Shown here: positions 17,242-25,414 of the stretch, piece by piece
How the letters are laid out: each line of letters opens with the position of its first letter
Numbering within the stretch: the stretch's first letter is position 1
Assembly: GCF_022829465.1 (NCBI RefSeq)
Contig: NZ_JAKSXZ010000074.1
Span: 25,067 to 89,066 of the forward strand
Length of the DNA stretch: 64,000 bases
Source: Methylobacterium sp. J-067
GTDB lineage: Bacteria > Pseudomonadota > Alphaproteobacteria > Rhizobiales > Beijerinckiaceae
Direction of reading: 5' to 3'
Position numbers and translations under genes: made by a program
The notes under the pieces: model-generated
The model's input: only the letters and a program-made list of their open reading frames with translations
What the model was told of the DNA's origin: nothing
The model's database searches: none

Positions 17242-18174
17242 TCAGAGCGGCTTGCGCGGGGTGGTTTCCGTGGAGGTGCCGGTGGTGCCGGTACGGCTGA
17301 CCGCCCCCCGACCGTCCTCGACCTCGACCTCGGTGTGGCGGACCTTGTCGGTCACGGTCTCCACCCGCTGGGCCGCATCCTTGCGGATGCCGACCTCACC
17401 AACGACGCGGGCGTTCTTCGACACCACCGCCTGCTCGCGCATCTCCGTCGCCTCGATGACCTTGTCCTCGAACAGCGCCATGTCGCCCGGGGTGACGGCG
17501 CGGTCGACGACGCGACGGTCGACGTTCACCTTCTCGTCGTGGAGGGTGACGTTCTCGCTGACATCCTTCTCGACGGCGTAGGACCGAACCCGGACCCGGC
17601 CGGCATCGACCATGCGCTTGCCGACGTTGAGGCGCTCCTCGACCACAGGGATGTAATCGGTGCCTGTGGCGGTACCGTGGGCGGCGACGGCCTCGGACGT
17701 TGCGGCGGCGTGCAGGCCGGTGTCGCGGGTCGTGGCGGCGTGGTCGGACGACATCGCACCCTCACCGAGCGCTGCGGTGGCAACCGGCGCGGTCCCTGTG
17801 GTGGAACCGGTCGCACGGCCGTCCCAACCTTCCTTGCGCCAGGCGGCCTCGCGCTCGTCGAGATCGACCGAACCGTGCTCCTCCAGGATATCGGAGGCGG
17901 CGTGGACGTGCGCGTCGTCAACCTCGGCGCTCAGCATCGTGCCGCCGCGGTGCAGGCCCTCGCCGTAGGCGTGACGGTCCTCCTCCGGCATGAAGAAGTC
18001 CTTGATCGAGCCCCACATGCCTTCGTCGGCCTTGGTCGCGGTTCCGGCCGCGCCGGCCTGGGTACCGGAGATGAGCTTGATGGCACCGGCGGGAATGCCG
18101 AGGCCGACGAGCTTGCCCTGGGCGGCGACCGCCTCGGGATGAGTGTCGTACATGGCGGTGATGGTCTGGGTCAT
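17242..18174 (-). CDS. Stress protein with YflT-like N-terminus and DUF2382 (YsnF/AvaK) C-terminus
   Basis: 310 residues. The first about 100 residues (TITAMYDTHPEAVAAQGKLVGLGIPAGAIKLIS at the start) match the YflT/general-stress-17M type. After an Ala/Thr-rich linker, residues about 180-295 form a DUF2382 domain: IPVVEERLNVGKR, RVRVRSYAVEKDVSENVTLHDEKVNVDRR and FEDKVIEATEMREQAVVSKNARVVGEV. The two-domain layout is typical of YsnF-type stress proteins. Its ATG overlaps the stop of the 168-residue DUF2382 gene by an ATGA arrangement, implying translational coupling. Confidence 0.85.
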   Translation of the reverse strand: MTQTITAMYDTHPEAVAAQGKLVGLGIPAGAIKLISGTQAGAAGTATKADEGMWGSIKDFFMPEEDRHAYGEGLHRGGTMLSAEVDDAHVHAASDILEEHGSVDLDEREAAWRKEGWDGRATGSTTGTAPVATAALGEGAMSSDHAATTRDTGLHAAATSEAVAAHGTATGTDYIPVVEERLNVGKRMVDAGRVRVRSYAVEKDVSENVTLHDEKVNVDRRVVDRAVTPGDMALFEDKVIEATEMREQAVVSKNARVVGEVGIRKDAAQRVETVTDKVRHTEVEVEDGRGAVSRTGTTGTSTETTPRKPL

Positions 18175-18677
18175 GATGTCGGCTCCTGTGACGGGTGCAT
18201 GGCGGCCTGTTCCGTGACGTGCCCCTCGGGGGACACGCGTTCGATCACGGCGTGCTGCCTGCGCAGCGTCACCGGCATCTCGACGTCCTCGTCCGCCGTG
18301 GTCCGACGGATGTGCACCTCCTCCTTCAGGAAGAGGCGCTTCTCGACGACGAGGATCTCTTCCAGCACCGGGATGATGGTCACCCCGGCCTCCGTCCTGA
18401 CCACCGGGGGTACCTCGCCCTCGGCGAGGGTCCGGTTGACGGGCACCCGGGTCACGCCGACCATGTCGCTGCGCAGAGTCTCGCGCAGGACCTGGTCGAC
18501 GGTGTCGGTTCGCGTGCTGACACGGACCCGTTCGGTCTCCACCGCACGCTTCTCGATGCGCGCGGTCTCCTCGATCAGCGAGAGAACCGCCTCCTCGCCG
18601 ATGGCGACCTCCGCCGCGGTACCGAAGGGCGTCCCGAGCCCGCGGGGCTCGGTCGCGGCGCGGTCGCCGACGCTCAT
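18171..18677 (-). CDS. DUF2382 (YsnF/AvaK) domain protein
   Basis: 168 residues, mostly one DUF2382 domain: two internal repeats of the pattern V/IP-x-x-EEx-x-V-x-KR (LSLIEETARIEKRAVETERVRVST near residue 30 and IIPVLEEILVVEKRLFLKEEVHIRR near residue 95). The two halves are pseudo-repeats of each other. The ATG at 18677 overlaps the TGA of the PhnA-like gene, and its own TGA overlaps the next ATG, so three genes are read as one coupled unit. Function unknown; the family is induced by general stress in several bacteria. Confidence 0.85.
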   Translation of the reverse strand: MSVGDRAATEPRGLGTPFGTAAEVAIGEEAVLSLIEETARIEKRAVETERVRVSTRTDTVDQVLRETLRSDMVGVTRVPVNRTLAEGEVPPVVRTEAGVTIIPVLEEILVVEKRLFLKEEVHIRRTTADEDVEMPVTLRRQHAVIERVSPEGHVTEQAAMHPSQEPTS

Positions 18678-19660
18678 GCCCGGCGAGGCGTCAAGGTGTT
18701 TGGGGCGGTGCGGGTGACGGTCGGATCGACGGCCGAACCACGGCCGGCGAAGAAGGATGCGAGCGCCCCGAAGATCAGCGCGAGGGCTCCGAACAGCGCG
18801 CCCTGGGAGACACGGCGCGCGGTGGCGTCGGCAATCTGCTTGGACTGCTCCTTGGCCGAGGTGACGGTCTCCCTGAACTGCTGGGTGTACTGCGCGACCT
18901 GGGTCCGGGCCTGCTCGACCGGGATGTTCTGCGCCTTGGAAAGGGCCACGGCGGCCTTCTCCTGGGCGGCGGCCTGTTGTGCGCCGTCACCCGAGACGGC
19001 GGCGCGCATCGCGGTCACAGCGGCGTCCTTCAGCGCGGCCGGATCGGACCCGGTGCCGTTGCGGACATTGGACTCGATGTTCGAGAACGGGTCGGTGACC
19101 TTGGTCAGCGACGGGGCGGCAGCCTGCGCCAGGGTCGAGGCGGAGCCGCCCATGGCGTTGCCGACCCCGCCGATGGCCGAGGAGGCGGTGCCGAGGGCGC
19201 CGCTGACGATGCCGCTGGCAGCCGACGACAGCATGTACAGGACCACGAGCGTCGAGACCGCCCAGGCGAGGAGGCCGTGATAGCCCGCCGTTGAGGTCGA
19301 CGGCTTGCCGGACAGGCGTCCGGCGAAGTAGCCGCCGGCTACAGCCGCCAGCACGCCGGAGACGACGAACCACAAGCCGGCACCGATGCCGAGCGAACTC
19401 GCCGCCGGGGTGCCGTCGCCCATCGGATCGACTGTCGAGAGGCCGATGCCGAGCCCCAGCATATTCAGGATGACCTGCGAGATCAGCGCGACCGTGGCTC
19501 CGGCGAGGACCGCACCCCAAGAGACGGAATACAGCATCATCGTGCGCATGTCCTCGGCCGGAGTGACCATGGTGGTCTGCGGCAGGTCGCGGTCGACGAC
19601 GGTGCGATCCGTGATCGGACGACTGGGGGATACGGGGGTGGGCTCGGTAACGGTGGCCAT
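18674..19660 (-). CDS. PhnA-like membrane protein
   Basis: 328 residues. Membrane segments are visible at about residues 48-75 (SVSWGAVLAGATVALISQVI), 92-115, 125-150 and near the C-terminus (QGALFGALALIFGALASFFAG). A long Ala/Gln-rich helical region (about 190-290) lies between. Proteins of this type are often labelled PhnA-like in Rhizobiales without known function; they have no relation in motif to the phosphonate hydrolase. AGGA lies 8 nt before the ATG. First gene of the coupled three-gene stress operon. Confidence 0.75.
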   Translation of the reverse strand: MATVTEPTPVSPSRPITDRTVVDRDLPQTTMVTPAEDMRTMMLYSVSWGAVLAGATVALISQVILNMLGLGIGLSTVDPMGDGTPAASSLGIGAGLWFVVSGVLAAVAGGYFAGRLSGKPSTSTAGYHGLLAWAVSTLVVLYMLSSAASGIVSGALGTASSAIGGVGNAMGGSASTLAQAAAPSLTKVTDPFSNIESNVRNGTGSDPAALKDAAVTAMRAAVSGDGAQQAAAQEKAAVALSKAQNIPVEQARTQVAQYTQQFRETVTSAKEQSKQIADATARRVSQGALFGALALIFGALASFFAGRGSAVDPTVTRTAPNTLTPRRA

Positions 19661-19709
19661 GGTGGTATTCCTGAGTTGTGAGGTCGGTAAGCTGGAAGGG
19701 CGCGGTGGG

Positions 19710-19970
19710 TCAGACGACCCGGCGGCGGCCCATGACGATGTGGTAGAGCCACAGCACGATCACGGCGCCGACGATGGCGACGAGCAGGCTGTAGAGGTTG
19801 ACCCCCGACACGCCGGGCTCGCCGAACTGGTTGAACAGGAACCCGCCGACGACCGCGCCGACGACGCCGAGCAGGATGTCGACAAGCAGGCCCTGGCCGG
19901 TGTTGTTGACGATCTTGCTGCCGATGAAGCCGGCGATCAGGCCGAGGACGATCCAGGCGAGGAGGGACAT
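19710..19970 (-). CDS. GlsB/YeaQ/YmgE-family stress membrane protein
   Basis: 86 residues from ATG 19970, chosen because GGAG lies 7 nt upstream. Three membrane segments: LAWIVLGLIAGFIGSKIV, GLLVDILLGVVGAVVGGFLF and LYSLLVAIVGAVIVLWLYHIV, with the Gly-rich packing typical of the transglycosylase-associated (GlsB/YeaQ) family. These small inner-membrane proteins are widely stress-induced, mechanism unknown. It lies 49 bp upstream of the PhnA-like gene on the same strand. Confidence 0.88.
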   Translation of the reverse strand: MSLLAWIVLGLIAGFIGSKIVNNTGQGLLVDILLGVVGAVVGGFLFNQFGEPGVSGVNLYSLLVAIVGAVIVLWLYHIVMGRRRVV

Positions 19971-20060
19971 GACGGGCTCCGGTTTTCGGCGTGCGGAAGG
20001 GTCCCGACGCAGGGCCTGCGCGGGCTGGGGCATGGGTCTCGATGGCCTGCGGGGCCGGGG

Positions 20061-20240
20061 CTAGGTGCGCGCGGGGCGCCGGGGTCGGGTTGGCTTGTCC
20101 GTAGTGTGCCGCGCTTCAATCGTAGCGATCTCGGTCGTGGCCTCCGCCTCAACCTTGGTGTCCCCGAAGATCATGCCGATGGCCTGCTTGATCAGGGCAC
20201 GGGCGTGATCGCTCGACAGAACCTTGCGGCCCTTGCCCAT
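20061..20240 (-). CDS. Small basic hypothetical protein
   Basis: 59 residues, MGKGRKVLSSDHARALIKQAIG then a Thr/Glu segment and a basic tail (DKPTRPRRPART). The ATG at 20240 follows GAGAGG with about 6 nt spacing. No membrane segment. No family recognised. It sits between the PAS-LuxR gene and the GlsB gene and could be the first target or partner of the regulator, which is speculation. Confidence 0.55.
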   Translation of the reverse strand: MGKGRKVLSSDHARALIKQAIGMIFGDTKVEAEATTEIATIEARHTTDKPTRPRRPART

Positions 20241-20368
20241 TCGCGGCACCTCTCTGTCCGGCTTAGCCGTCGTCGAGATGCCCGGAACGAGCAGAGCTAC
20301 ACCCACCGAATAATTCTATCGAACCAATGTTCCGCCGATTTACATTAAAGTATTTCAGCTTAGGCCGT

Positions 20369-21859
20369 TTAGTGTTTTCGACCTGGTTTTCGCGTTGTAT
20401 TTTTGCCGTAATGCTCAAATGATGTTTTCTCGCCTATGCCGCGTTCCCTGGCCCAGACGACCACGGCGCTTCGTCGGTTGACGCCGATCTTGCGATACAG
20501 GCTGGCAACGTGGTTGCGCACGGTGCTCAGCGAGACGCCGAGCGCCTTGGAGATCTCCTCGTCCGTGTCGCCGCGGCAAATGCCCTCCAGCATGTCACAC
20601 TCGCGGGTCGTGAGTTTTTCGGCCACCGCCTGCGGCTTGCCCGGCCTGGGCGGGTTGCGCAGCAGGGCAAGCTTCTCGATCACGCCGTGGCTGAACCACG
20701 ACGCGTCAGCCATGACGGATTCGATGGCCGAGATGAGTTCAGTCTCGGTCCGCTTTCGGGACGAGATGTCCTGCACGGCACAGAGGAGGCCCTCGCCGCC
20801 GCCGACGGTGACCTTCTCGGCGGAGACGAGGCAGTCGAGGACGTCGCCGTCGCGCGTGCGCAGGCGCCCCTCGAAGGCGCGCACCCTGCCGTAGCGCTGG
20901 AGTTCCCATTTGAAGCGCGTCCGCTCCGCCTCCTCCACCCAGGGCATCACGGAAGCGCTTTCGGCATCGCCGAAGGTGGAGGCGTAGGCGTCGTTGACGT
21001 TGGTCGGCAGGTCGGTGGCCGAGCTGAGGAGGACCGTCGGGATCGGGCTGAGCTCGAACGCCTTGGCGAAGCGCTCCTCGCTGAGACGGAGCTCGGCCTC
21101 CGCCTTCCGCCGGTCCTCCAGGTCGGCGAACGTGAACAGCATGCAACGTTCGCCGCCCGGCATCTCGATGGGATGGCCGGCGACGATGACATATTTCTCG
21201 GCATCGGACGGGACCGAGAGGCACGCCTCCCGCTGCCTGATGGTCGTGCCGGCATGGAGGTGCTCGACCGCGGAGGCGCGATGCTCGCCCTGTCCGAGAA
21301 GGTCGACTTCGGTGAATGTCCGGCCGATGACCTGGTCGCGTACGTATCCGGTGAGCTCGACGAAACCCTGGTTTACCTTGAGGTAGCGCAGGTCGGAGAG
21401 CCGGCAGACCACGGCTGGGGCCGGGTTCGCCCGGAACATGCACTCGAACCGCTCCTCCGCCTCGTAAAGGTCGCTGGCGTCCTGCATCAGAAGCGCGAGG
21501 CCGGTCGGTGCACCGGCATCGTTCGTCGTCACCAGTCCCCGCATCCGATGCGTCCATATCCTCGCGGGATCCCGGAAATTGTGGACTTCGACCACCGCGT
21601 CGCGAAACGCCTCGCCGGCCAGGATGCGCTCGACCGGATGCTGCAGGGGGCCGACCTCGCGGTGGTTGCGGTAGCGCAGGACGAAGTTGGCCCGGTACTC
21701 GGCGACCGTGGCTCCGAGGTCGCCGATCTCGGCGACTCCATGCATTGCGAGGGCGGCGTCGTTGGCGTAGGCGATGGTGTGATCCGGCTCGATCAGGATC
21801 ACGCCCTCGGCGAGGCCGGCGACGACCTGTGCCAGTTGCCGCTGCTCGAACTGGGTCAT
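20369..21859 (-). CDS. PAS-domain LuxR-family transcriptional regulator
   Basis: 496 residues. Three PAS-like sensor domains follow each other: about 10-125 (LAEGVILIEPDHTIAYANDAAL), 140-260 (CRLSDLRYLKVNQGFVELTGY, GRTFTEVDLL) and 275-395 (FELSPIPTVLLSS, FEGRLRTRDGDVLDCLVSAE). The C-terminal LuxR helix-turn-helix is at about 420-485: LTTRECDMLEGICRGDTDEEISKALGVSLSTVRNHVASLYRKIGV. No kinase domain is present, so it is a one-component sensor-regulator. The ATG at 21859 overlaps the TGA of an upstream 109-residue gene (ATGA), which supports this start over upstream Mets. It heads the stress-gene run and may regulate it. Confidence 0.85.
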   Translation of the reverse strand: MTQFEQRQLAQVVAGLAEGVILIEPDHTIAYANDAALAMHGVAEIGDLGATVAEYRANFVLRYRNHREVGPLQHPVERILAGEAFRDAVVEVHNFRDPARIWTHRMRGLVTTNDAGAPTGLALLMQDASDLYEAEERFECMFRANPAPAVVCRLSDLRYLKVNQGFVELTGYVRDQVIGRTFTEVDLLGQGEHRASAVEHLHAGTTIRQREACLSVPSDAEKYVIVAGHPIEMPGGERCMLFTFADLEDRRKAEAELRLSEERFAKAFELSPIPTVLLSSATDLPTNVNDAYASTFGDAESASVMPWVEEAERTRFKWELQRYGRVRAFEGRLRTRDGDVLDCLVSAEKVTVGGGEGLLCAVQDISSRKRTETELISAIESVMADASWFSHGVIEKLALLRNPPRPGKPQAVAEKLTTRECDMLEGICRGDTDEEISKALGVSLSTVRNHVASLYRKIGVNRRSAVVVWARERGIGEKTSFEHYGKNTTRKPGRKH

Positions 21860-22185
21860 GATGGCTCGGCTCGTTCGAAGGGCGTCAGTGGCCGCCTCGC
21901 AACCACGCATGGGTGCCAACGTCCCAAACGATGGGTCGGGCAGTACCCCGGACATTGCCGGCCGACATCCTTGCCTTCGTCGGGAAGGTCGTCGCCTCGG
22001 CCTGACACGCGTTTCCAGACTTGGACACCCCTGTGATCCGACCCTCGGCTCTCGACCACTTCGGGCTCGGGCATGACGAACGGCCTGACCGCATCCGCCA
22101 GGTCCGATAGGAAGAATCCCCCCTTCCGAATGACCCGGTCGGCCTTCCGGGCCAGGCATCGGCGGTCGTCGGCGGTGCTTAACAC
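21856..22185 (-). CDS. Hypothetical protein coupled to the PAS-LuxR regulator
   Basis: A 109-residue frame starting with GTG at 22185. It begins LSTADDRRCLARKADRVIRK followed by GFFLSDLADAVRPFVMPEPE and a charged C-terminus. The stop overlaps the regulator's ATG by ATGA, a common sign of a real, coupled gene. A GAGGA stretch lies about 10 nt before the GTG. No family recognised, and the last 30 residues are Arg/Pro-rich, so it could still be a chance frame. Confidence 0.45.
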   Translation of the reverse strand: MLSTADDRRCLARKADRVIRKGGFFLSDLADAVRPFVMPEPEVVESRGSDHRGVQVWKRVSGRGDDLPDEGKDVGRQCPGYCPTHRLGRWHPCVVARRPLTPFERAEPS

Positions 22186-22453
22186 TTTCCTGGCCGTCCT
22201 CGCGTTGCTAGCGGTCCTGCTCGCCCGGGCCGTCCTGAAGCTCGCTTCCTGCAGTTCCGCATCTTCCGGGGCCTGTTCCGGCGCCGCAGGATCTCCGGAA
22301 GCGTCGCGAAGCCCGACCCAGAATGGGAAACCCGAGCTTCGAGTTTAGGGCCGTCCGCATCCGCTATATTCGTCATGTCACGAGCGAGCATCCGCTGGCT
22401 ACAGATGAAGGTTCGGAAGCGACGTAACTGTGACATCTGACTCGCTCCGCGCC

Positions 22454-22518
22454 GATGTCCGCTTCGGAGATGTCGGCAGATGCCCCTGAATGGCTGAATT
22501 GGGCGCGAAGCCGAACGT
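22454..22518. repeat. Diverged direct repeat, copy A
   Basis: Aligns by eye with 22634-22695: both begin with TGTCCGCnTCnGAGATGnCGG, then CTGAATGGC(C/T)GA and end in a GCnAAGCnG stretch. Roughly two thirds of positions agree with small gaps. It looks like the remnant of a dispersed non-coding or pseudogene repeat. Confidence 0.5.
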
Positions 22519-22633
22519 CTGGTTTCGGGCAGCGAGCTGATGTCAGCTCTTGGCGCATCTGAGAGTCCATCCGAGAAGTCAGGCTGAGCGGGCAAGCCGC
22601 CTGACGAGGTTCATGACGGCTGCCGCGTAGAAG

Positions 22634-22695
22634 AGTGTCCGCCTCTGAGATGCCGGAAGTCTGCTGAATGGCCGAGATGGACCACAAAGCGGCAC
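22634..22695. repeat. Diverged direct repeat, copy B
   Basis: Second copy of the sequence at 22454-22518 in the same orientation, about 115 bp further on. The shared core is TGTCCGC..GAGATG.CGG....CTGAATGGC.GA. Function not known. Confidence 0.5.
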
Positions 22696-22743
22696 CGCAG
22701 CTTCAGCGAGTTGGTTGCCGAAGCTGACGTGCTGCATGGGTTT

Positions 22744-25227
22744 TCACGGCACGTTAAACGGCTTCTGGTTTCGGCGCGGACAAGCTTCCGTATATGGGGA
22801 GGACCGTCCAGGTCCTTTCGCCGCAGCTTTGCGCGCGTAGTGAGGAGACGAAGACAAGAGCCATCGGCGGCGCAAGCAACGTCCCTCTGCCGATTCTTGG
22901 CCTTCCAGAGAGCCGAGCGTCAACGATGATCCAATGAGCGCCCAGTCACACGCCCGAAGTCCACGCGTGACTTCGGGAATGGCGGCAATGGCCGTCCGCA
23001 GATCTTCAGGCTTGAGCGTCTTCTTGTAGTTCCGTGAGTTCACGGTGGAGCCCTCATGGCCCATCATCGACTCGCGGATCGGATCGAGCACCAGCCGCCG
23101 GATCATCTCCGTATTGCCGAAATGCCGGAAGGAATGGAATGTCTTGCGCTCCTCACGGGCCGAGGGCACGGCTTCGTCCAGAACGACCGCCCAGCGCTTG
23201 TCGAACAGGTTCGACAACGGCGTGTTCTCGCCAAATTGCGCGATCTCCGCGAAGATCAGATCGCTTCGTGCACCGGATCTGCCCCGCACGTAATCTAGGA
23301 AGCCGAGGCGGATCAGCTCTGGATGGAGCGGCAGCGTCCTACGCGACACCGCGTTTTTCAGGCGCCGTCTGCGTGTCGGCCGGATCTTGAGCGTGGCCTG
23401 CTCCAGGTCGATGTCACCGAGCTCGAGGTAGACCAACTCGGATAGGCGCGCGCAGGTGTAGTAGCCCAGGAGCGGCAGCCAGTAGACGGCCGCGAAGATC
23501 TGCTGCCCCCGTGCGACCCGCAGCATCTCCGCTTCCGAGGCCGTCGACGTCCAGACGGGGTGCGCGAACAGGGTCTTCAACTCGTCGATCTCGAAGGCCG
23601 GTCGCTTTTCGCCATCCCGCTCCGGGTCGATCAGGCGGAAGTCGCCCAGAAGTTCGACCTGCCCAATCGGACGCTGCTTGGCCCGACAGTACTTCGCGAT
23701 CGTCGAGAGCTGCGTGATATGTCGGTTCACGGTCGCGGGGCTGAGCCCCACTTTCTCTGTCTGCCCCGCGGCCCGCATCGTTCGGCCGCGTTCGACTAGG
23801 TCCGCGATCGACAGTGCCGCATCACGTGAACTCTTGCCGTAGGATTTCGGCAGGTTGGAGAGATTCTGGATATAGGCAGTGAGATGGGCATGCCGGATCT
23901 GCCGCAGGTCATCGGTGCCAGCGATGTCGCCGAGCATTGCCGCGACCGCCCGATGCTGCCGTTGGGTCTTCTCGTCCCAAGTGGCGCCCTTGTGCGTGAT
24001 GAGCTCTTCGACCATTTCGGTCAGCGAGTTCGTGACCGGGCCAGAACCGACTTCGCTACCCACATGCGCATCGTTCAGGCCTCGCTGGTCGAGGCCTGGA
24101 GCGCAATCGGTGAAGGCTGGACCATGATCCGCTCCGTCGCGCTCCGAAGATCCAGACGATGGCCTTGACGCCTCTTCCGGCGCGGCGGCCTCCGTTTTTG
24201 GAGGGTACGACGCAGGAGCTGGCGCCGCGGGTGGATGGTTCCGGTCGACTATGGGGCCTTGCTCGGGTGCTGGCTGGCCGACGGGTTCGGATTTGAGAGT
24301 GGCCGGATCTGTATAACTGCTTTCTGACAGCGGCGCTGTTGTGGAGGCCTGGACTTCGAAGTCGCCCCACTCGAAGCTGTCAGCGCCGTCGAAGTCGGAT
24401 GTGGCCCAGCCCAGCGTGTCACGCGGCATCTCACCCCTGGCACGCATCGCCGAGAGGTTGGCCCAAGCCTCCCGTGGATCCGCACGCGCCTCGGCATAGG
24501 TGGAGGCGAATTCGCGTGAAACATGGCTGGAGAGCGCCGCGAGGCCACGGAGGCAGCGATTGAGGCCAGCCTCCGTCAAAGGCTCGTTCATGCTGGTCAG
24601 CATCGTCTGAAGATAAGCGCGCGGTGGCGTGAGCCGACCAGTCTCGTCTGGCCGACCGAGATCGCGCAGGTAACCGTTCTCGATGCGCCGTCGAATGGCT
24701 CGACGCTCCGGTAGGCTGAAGCCTTCCCGCTTCAGGCGCGCATCGAGTTCACTGTCGTACCCTGCGTCGAAGCCTTCCTCCGCCGCCAGCGCCTGCAGGC
24801 GTCCGAAGATCCGGTACTCCCGCTCCCGTTTCTCCATGAGCGTGGACCAGTCGCCGATGAGAGGCGCGCGCGGTGGATTGAGGTCACGCTGCAAGCGCGC
24901 GATCCGCGCGCTTCGCTCCCGGTCGACGAAGGCGCGGAGGTGGTCGCGGATTTGAGCCGCTGTTTGCATGGCGGGGTCATCCCGGACGCGGAGGCTTTCC
25001 GCGTTAAGCCCCCAGCCGAGTGTGCGCGCACTTGCTGGGTCGGAGGTGCCCAGGCTCAGAGCGACCGTGATGGACTTCCCCCTAACTGGGGCACCAGAGG
25101 GTCGCGTCCGCTCATCGCAACGGAATCGCCTTCGCCACCAGTATACCGCCCCGCGGCGGAACACGTTAGAACAAATCGTCAACGGCCTGCCCCTGTGGAC
25201 AAGCGCGTGCAACAGCTCTGCGTACAA
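22744..25227 (-). CDS. Tyrosine recombinase / integrase (DUF6538-type N-terminus)
   Basis: 827 residues, about twice the length of a usual phage integrase. Near the N-terminus NVFRRGAVYWWRRRF matches the DUF6538 arm-type domain. A Pro/Ala/Ser-rich linker spans about residues 295-400. The core-binding domain follows (EMVEELITHKGATWDEKTQRQ onward), and the catalytic domain has Arg594 in CARLSEL, His698-x-x-Arg701 in HSFRH, His724 in GHEG and nucleophile Tyr734 in SRNYKK. The last about 70 residues are basic and atypical, as if the original stop was lost. The first codon is TTG at 25227 and uncertain; TTG or Met codons within the next 90 residues are alternatives. It starts 64 bp from the 3' end of tRNA-Gln, the expected position for an integrase using that tRNA as attachment site. 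Confidence 0.88.
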   Translation of the reverse strand: MYAELLHALVHRGRPLTICSNVFRRGAVYWWRRRFRCDERTRPSGAPVRGKSITVALSLGTSDPASARTLGWGLNAESLRVRDDPAMQTAAQIRDHLRAFVDRERSARIARLQRDLNPPRAPLIGDWSTLMEKREREYRIFGRLQALAAEEGFDAGYDSELDARLKREGFSLPERRAIRRRIENGYLRDLGRPDETGRLTPPRAYLQTMLTSMNEPLTEAGLNRCLRGLAALSSHVSREFASTYAEARADPREAWANLSAMRARGEMPRDTLGWATSDFDGADSFEWGDFEVQASTTAPLSESSYTDPATLKSEPVGQPAPEQGPIVDRNHPPAAPAPASYPPKTEAAAPEEASRPSSGSSERDGADHGPAFTDCAPGLDQRGLNDAHVGSEVGSGPVTNSLTEMVEELITHKGATWDEKTQRQHRAVAAMLGDIAGTDDLRQIRHAHLTAYIQNLSNLPKSYGKSSRDAALSIADLVERGRTMRAAGQTEKVGLSPATVNRHITQLSTIAKYCRAKQRPIGQVELLGDFRLIDPERDGEKRPAFEIDELKTLFAHPVWTSTASEAEMLRVARGQQIFAAVYWLPLLGYYTCARLSELVYLELGDIDLEQATLKIRPTRRRRLKNAVSRRTLPLHPELIRLGFLDYVRGRSGARSDLIFAEIAQFGENTPLSNLFDKRWAVVLDEAVPSAREERKTFHSFRHFGNTEMIRRLVLDPIRESMMGHEGSTVNSRNYKKTLKPEDLRTAIAAIPEVTRGLRACDWALIGSSLTLGSLEGQESAEGRCLRRRWLLSSSPHYARKAAAKGPGRSSPYTEACPRRNQKPFNVP

Positions 25228-25290
25228 TCGGCATGGCCGCTGAAGCGGCCGAGAGCCGAATGCAATCAGATCAATGACTTAACGGAGGCT

Positions 25291-25365
<75 letters not shown>

Positions 25366-25414
25366 AGGACCGGCGATCCTCTAGACGGCCATCCCCGCTC
25401 TGGCAAGTCTTCTC

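Larger units (their letters stand above)
22186..22743. other. 558-bp region with decayed repeat copies, no gene
   Basis: No convincing gene. It contains two diverged copies of one sequence (22454-22518 and 22634-22695) described separately. Composition is less GC-rich than the flanks. It lies just past the end of the recombinase gene, where the old junction of an inserted element or relic DNA would be expected. Confidence 0.45.

Noticed and set aside
11130..20320. GGTTCAA/TTGAACC boxes near several stress-gene starts (about 11136, 13483, 15648, 20316)
   Set aside because: Distances to the starts vary from about 12 to 170 bp, and no second box with fixed spacing was found, so a shared promoter or EcfG-type signal is not supported.
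22073..22348. 91-residue plus-strand frame with a hydrophobic stretch
   Set aside because: Antisense to the 109-residue frame coupled to the regulator; Ser/Ala-rich end and no good start site.
1..25290. Second copy of the tRNA-Gln 3' end marking the other end of the element
   Set aside because: No matching stretch was seen by eye; the end may be outside the window.
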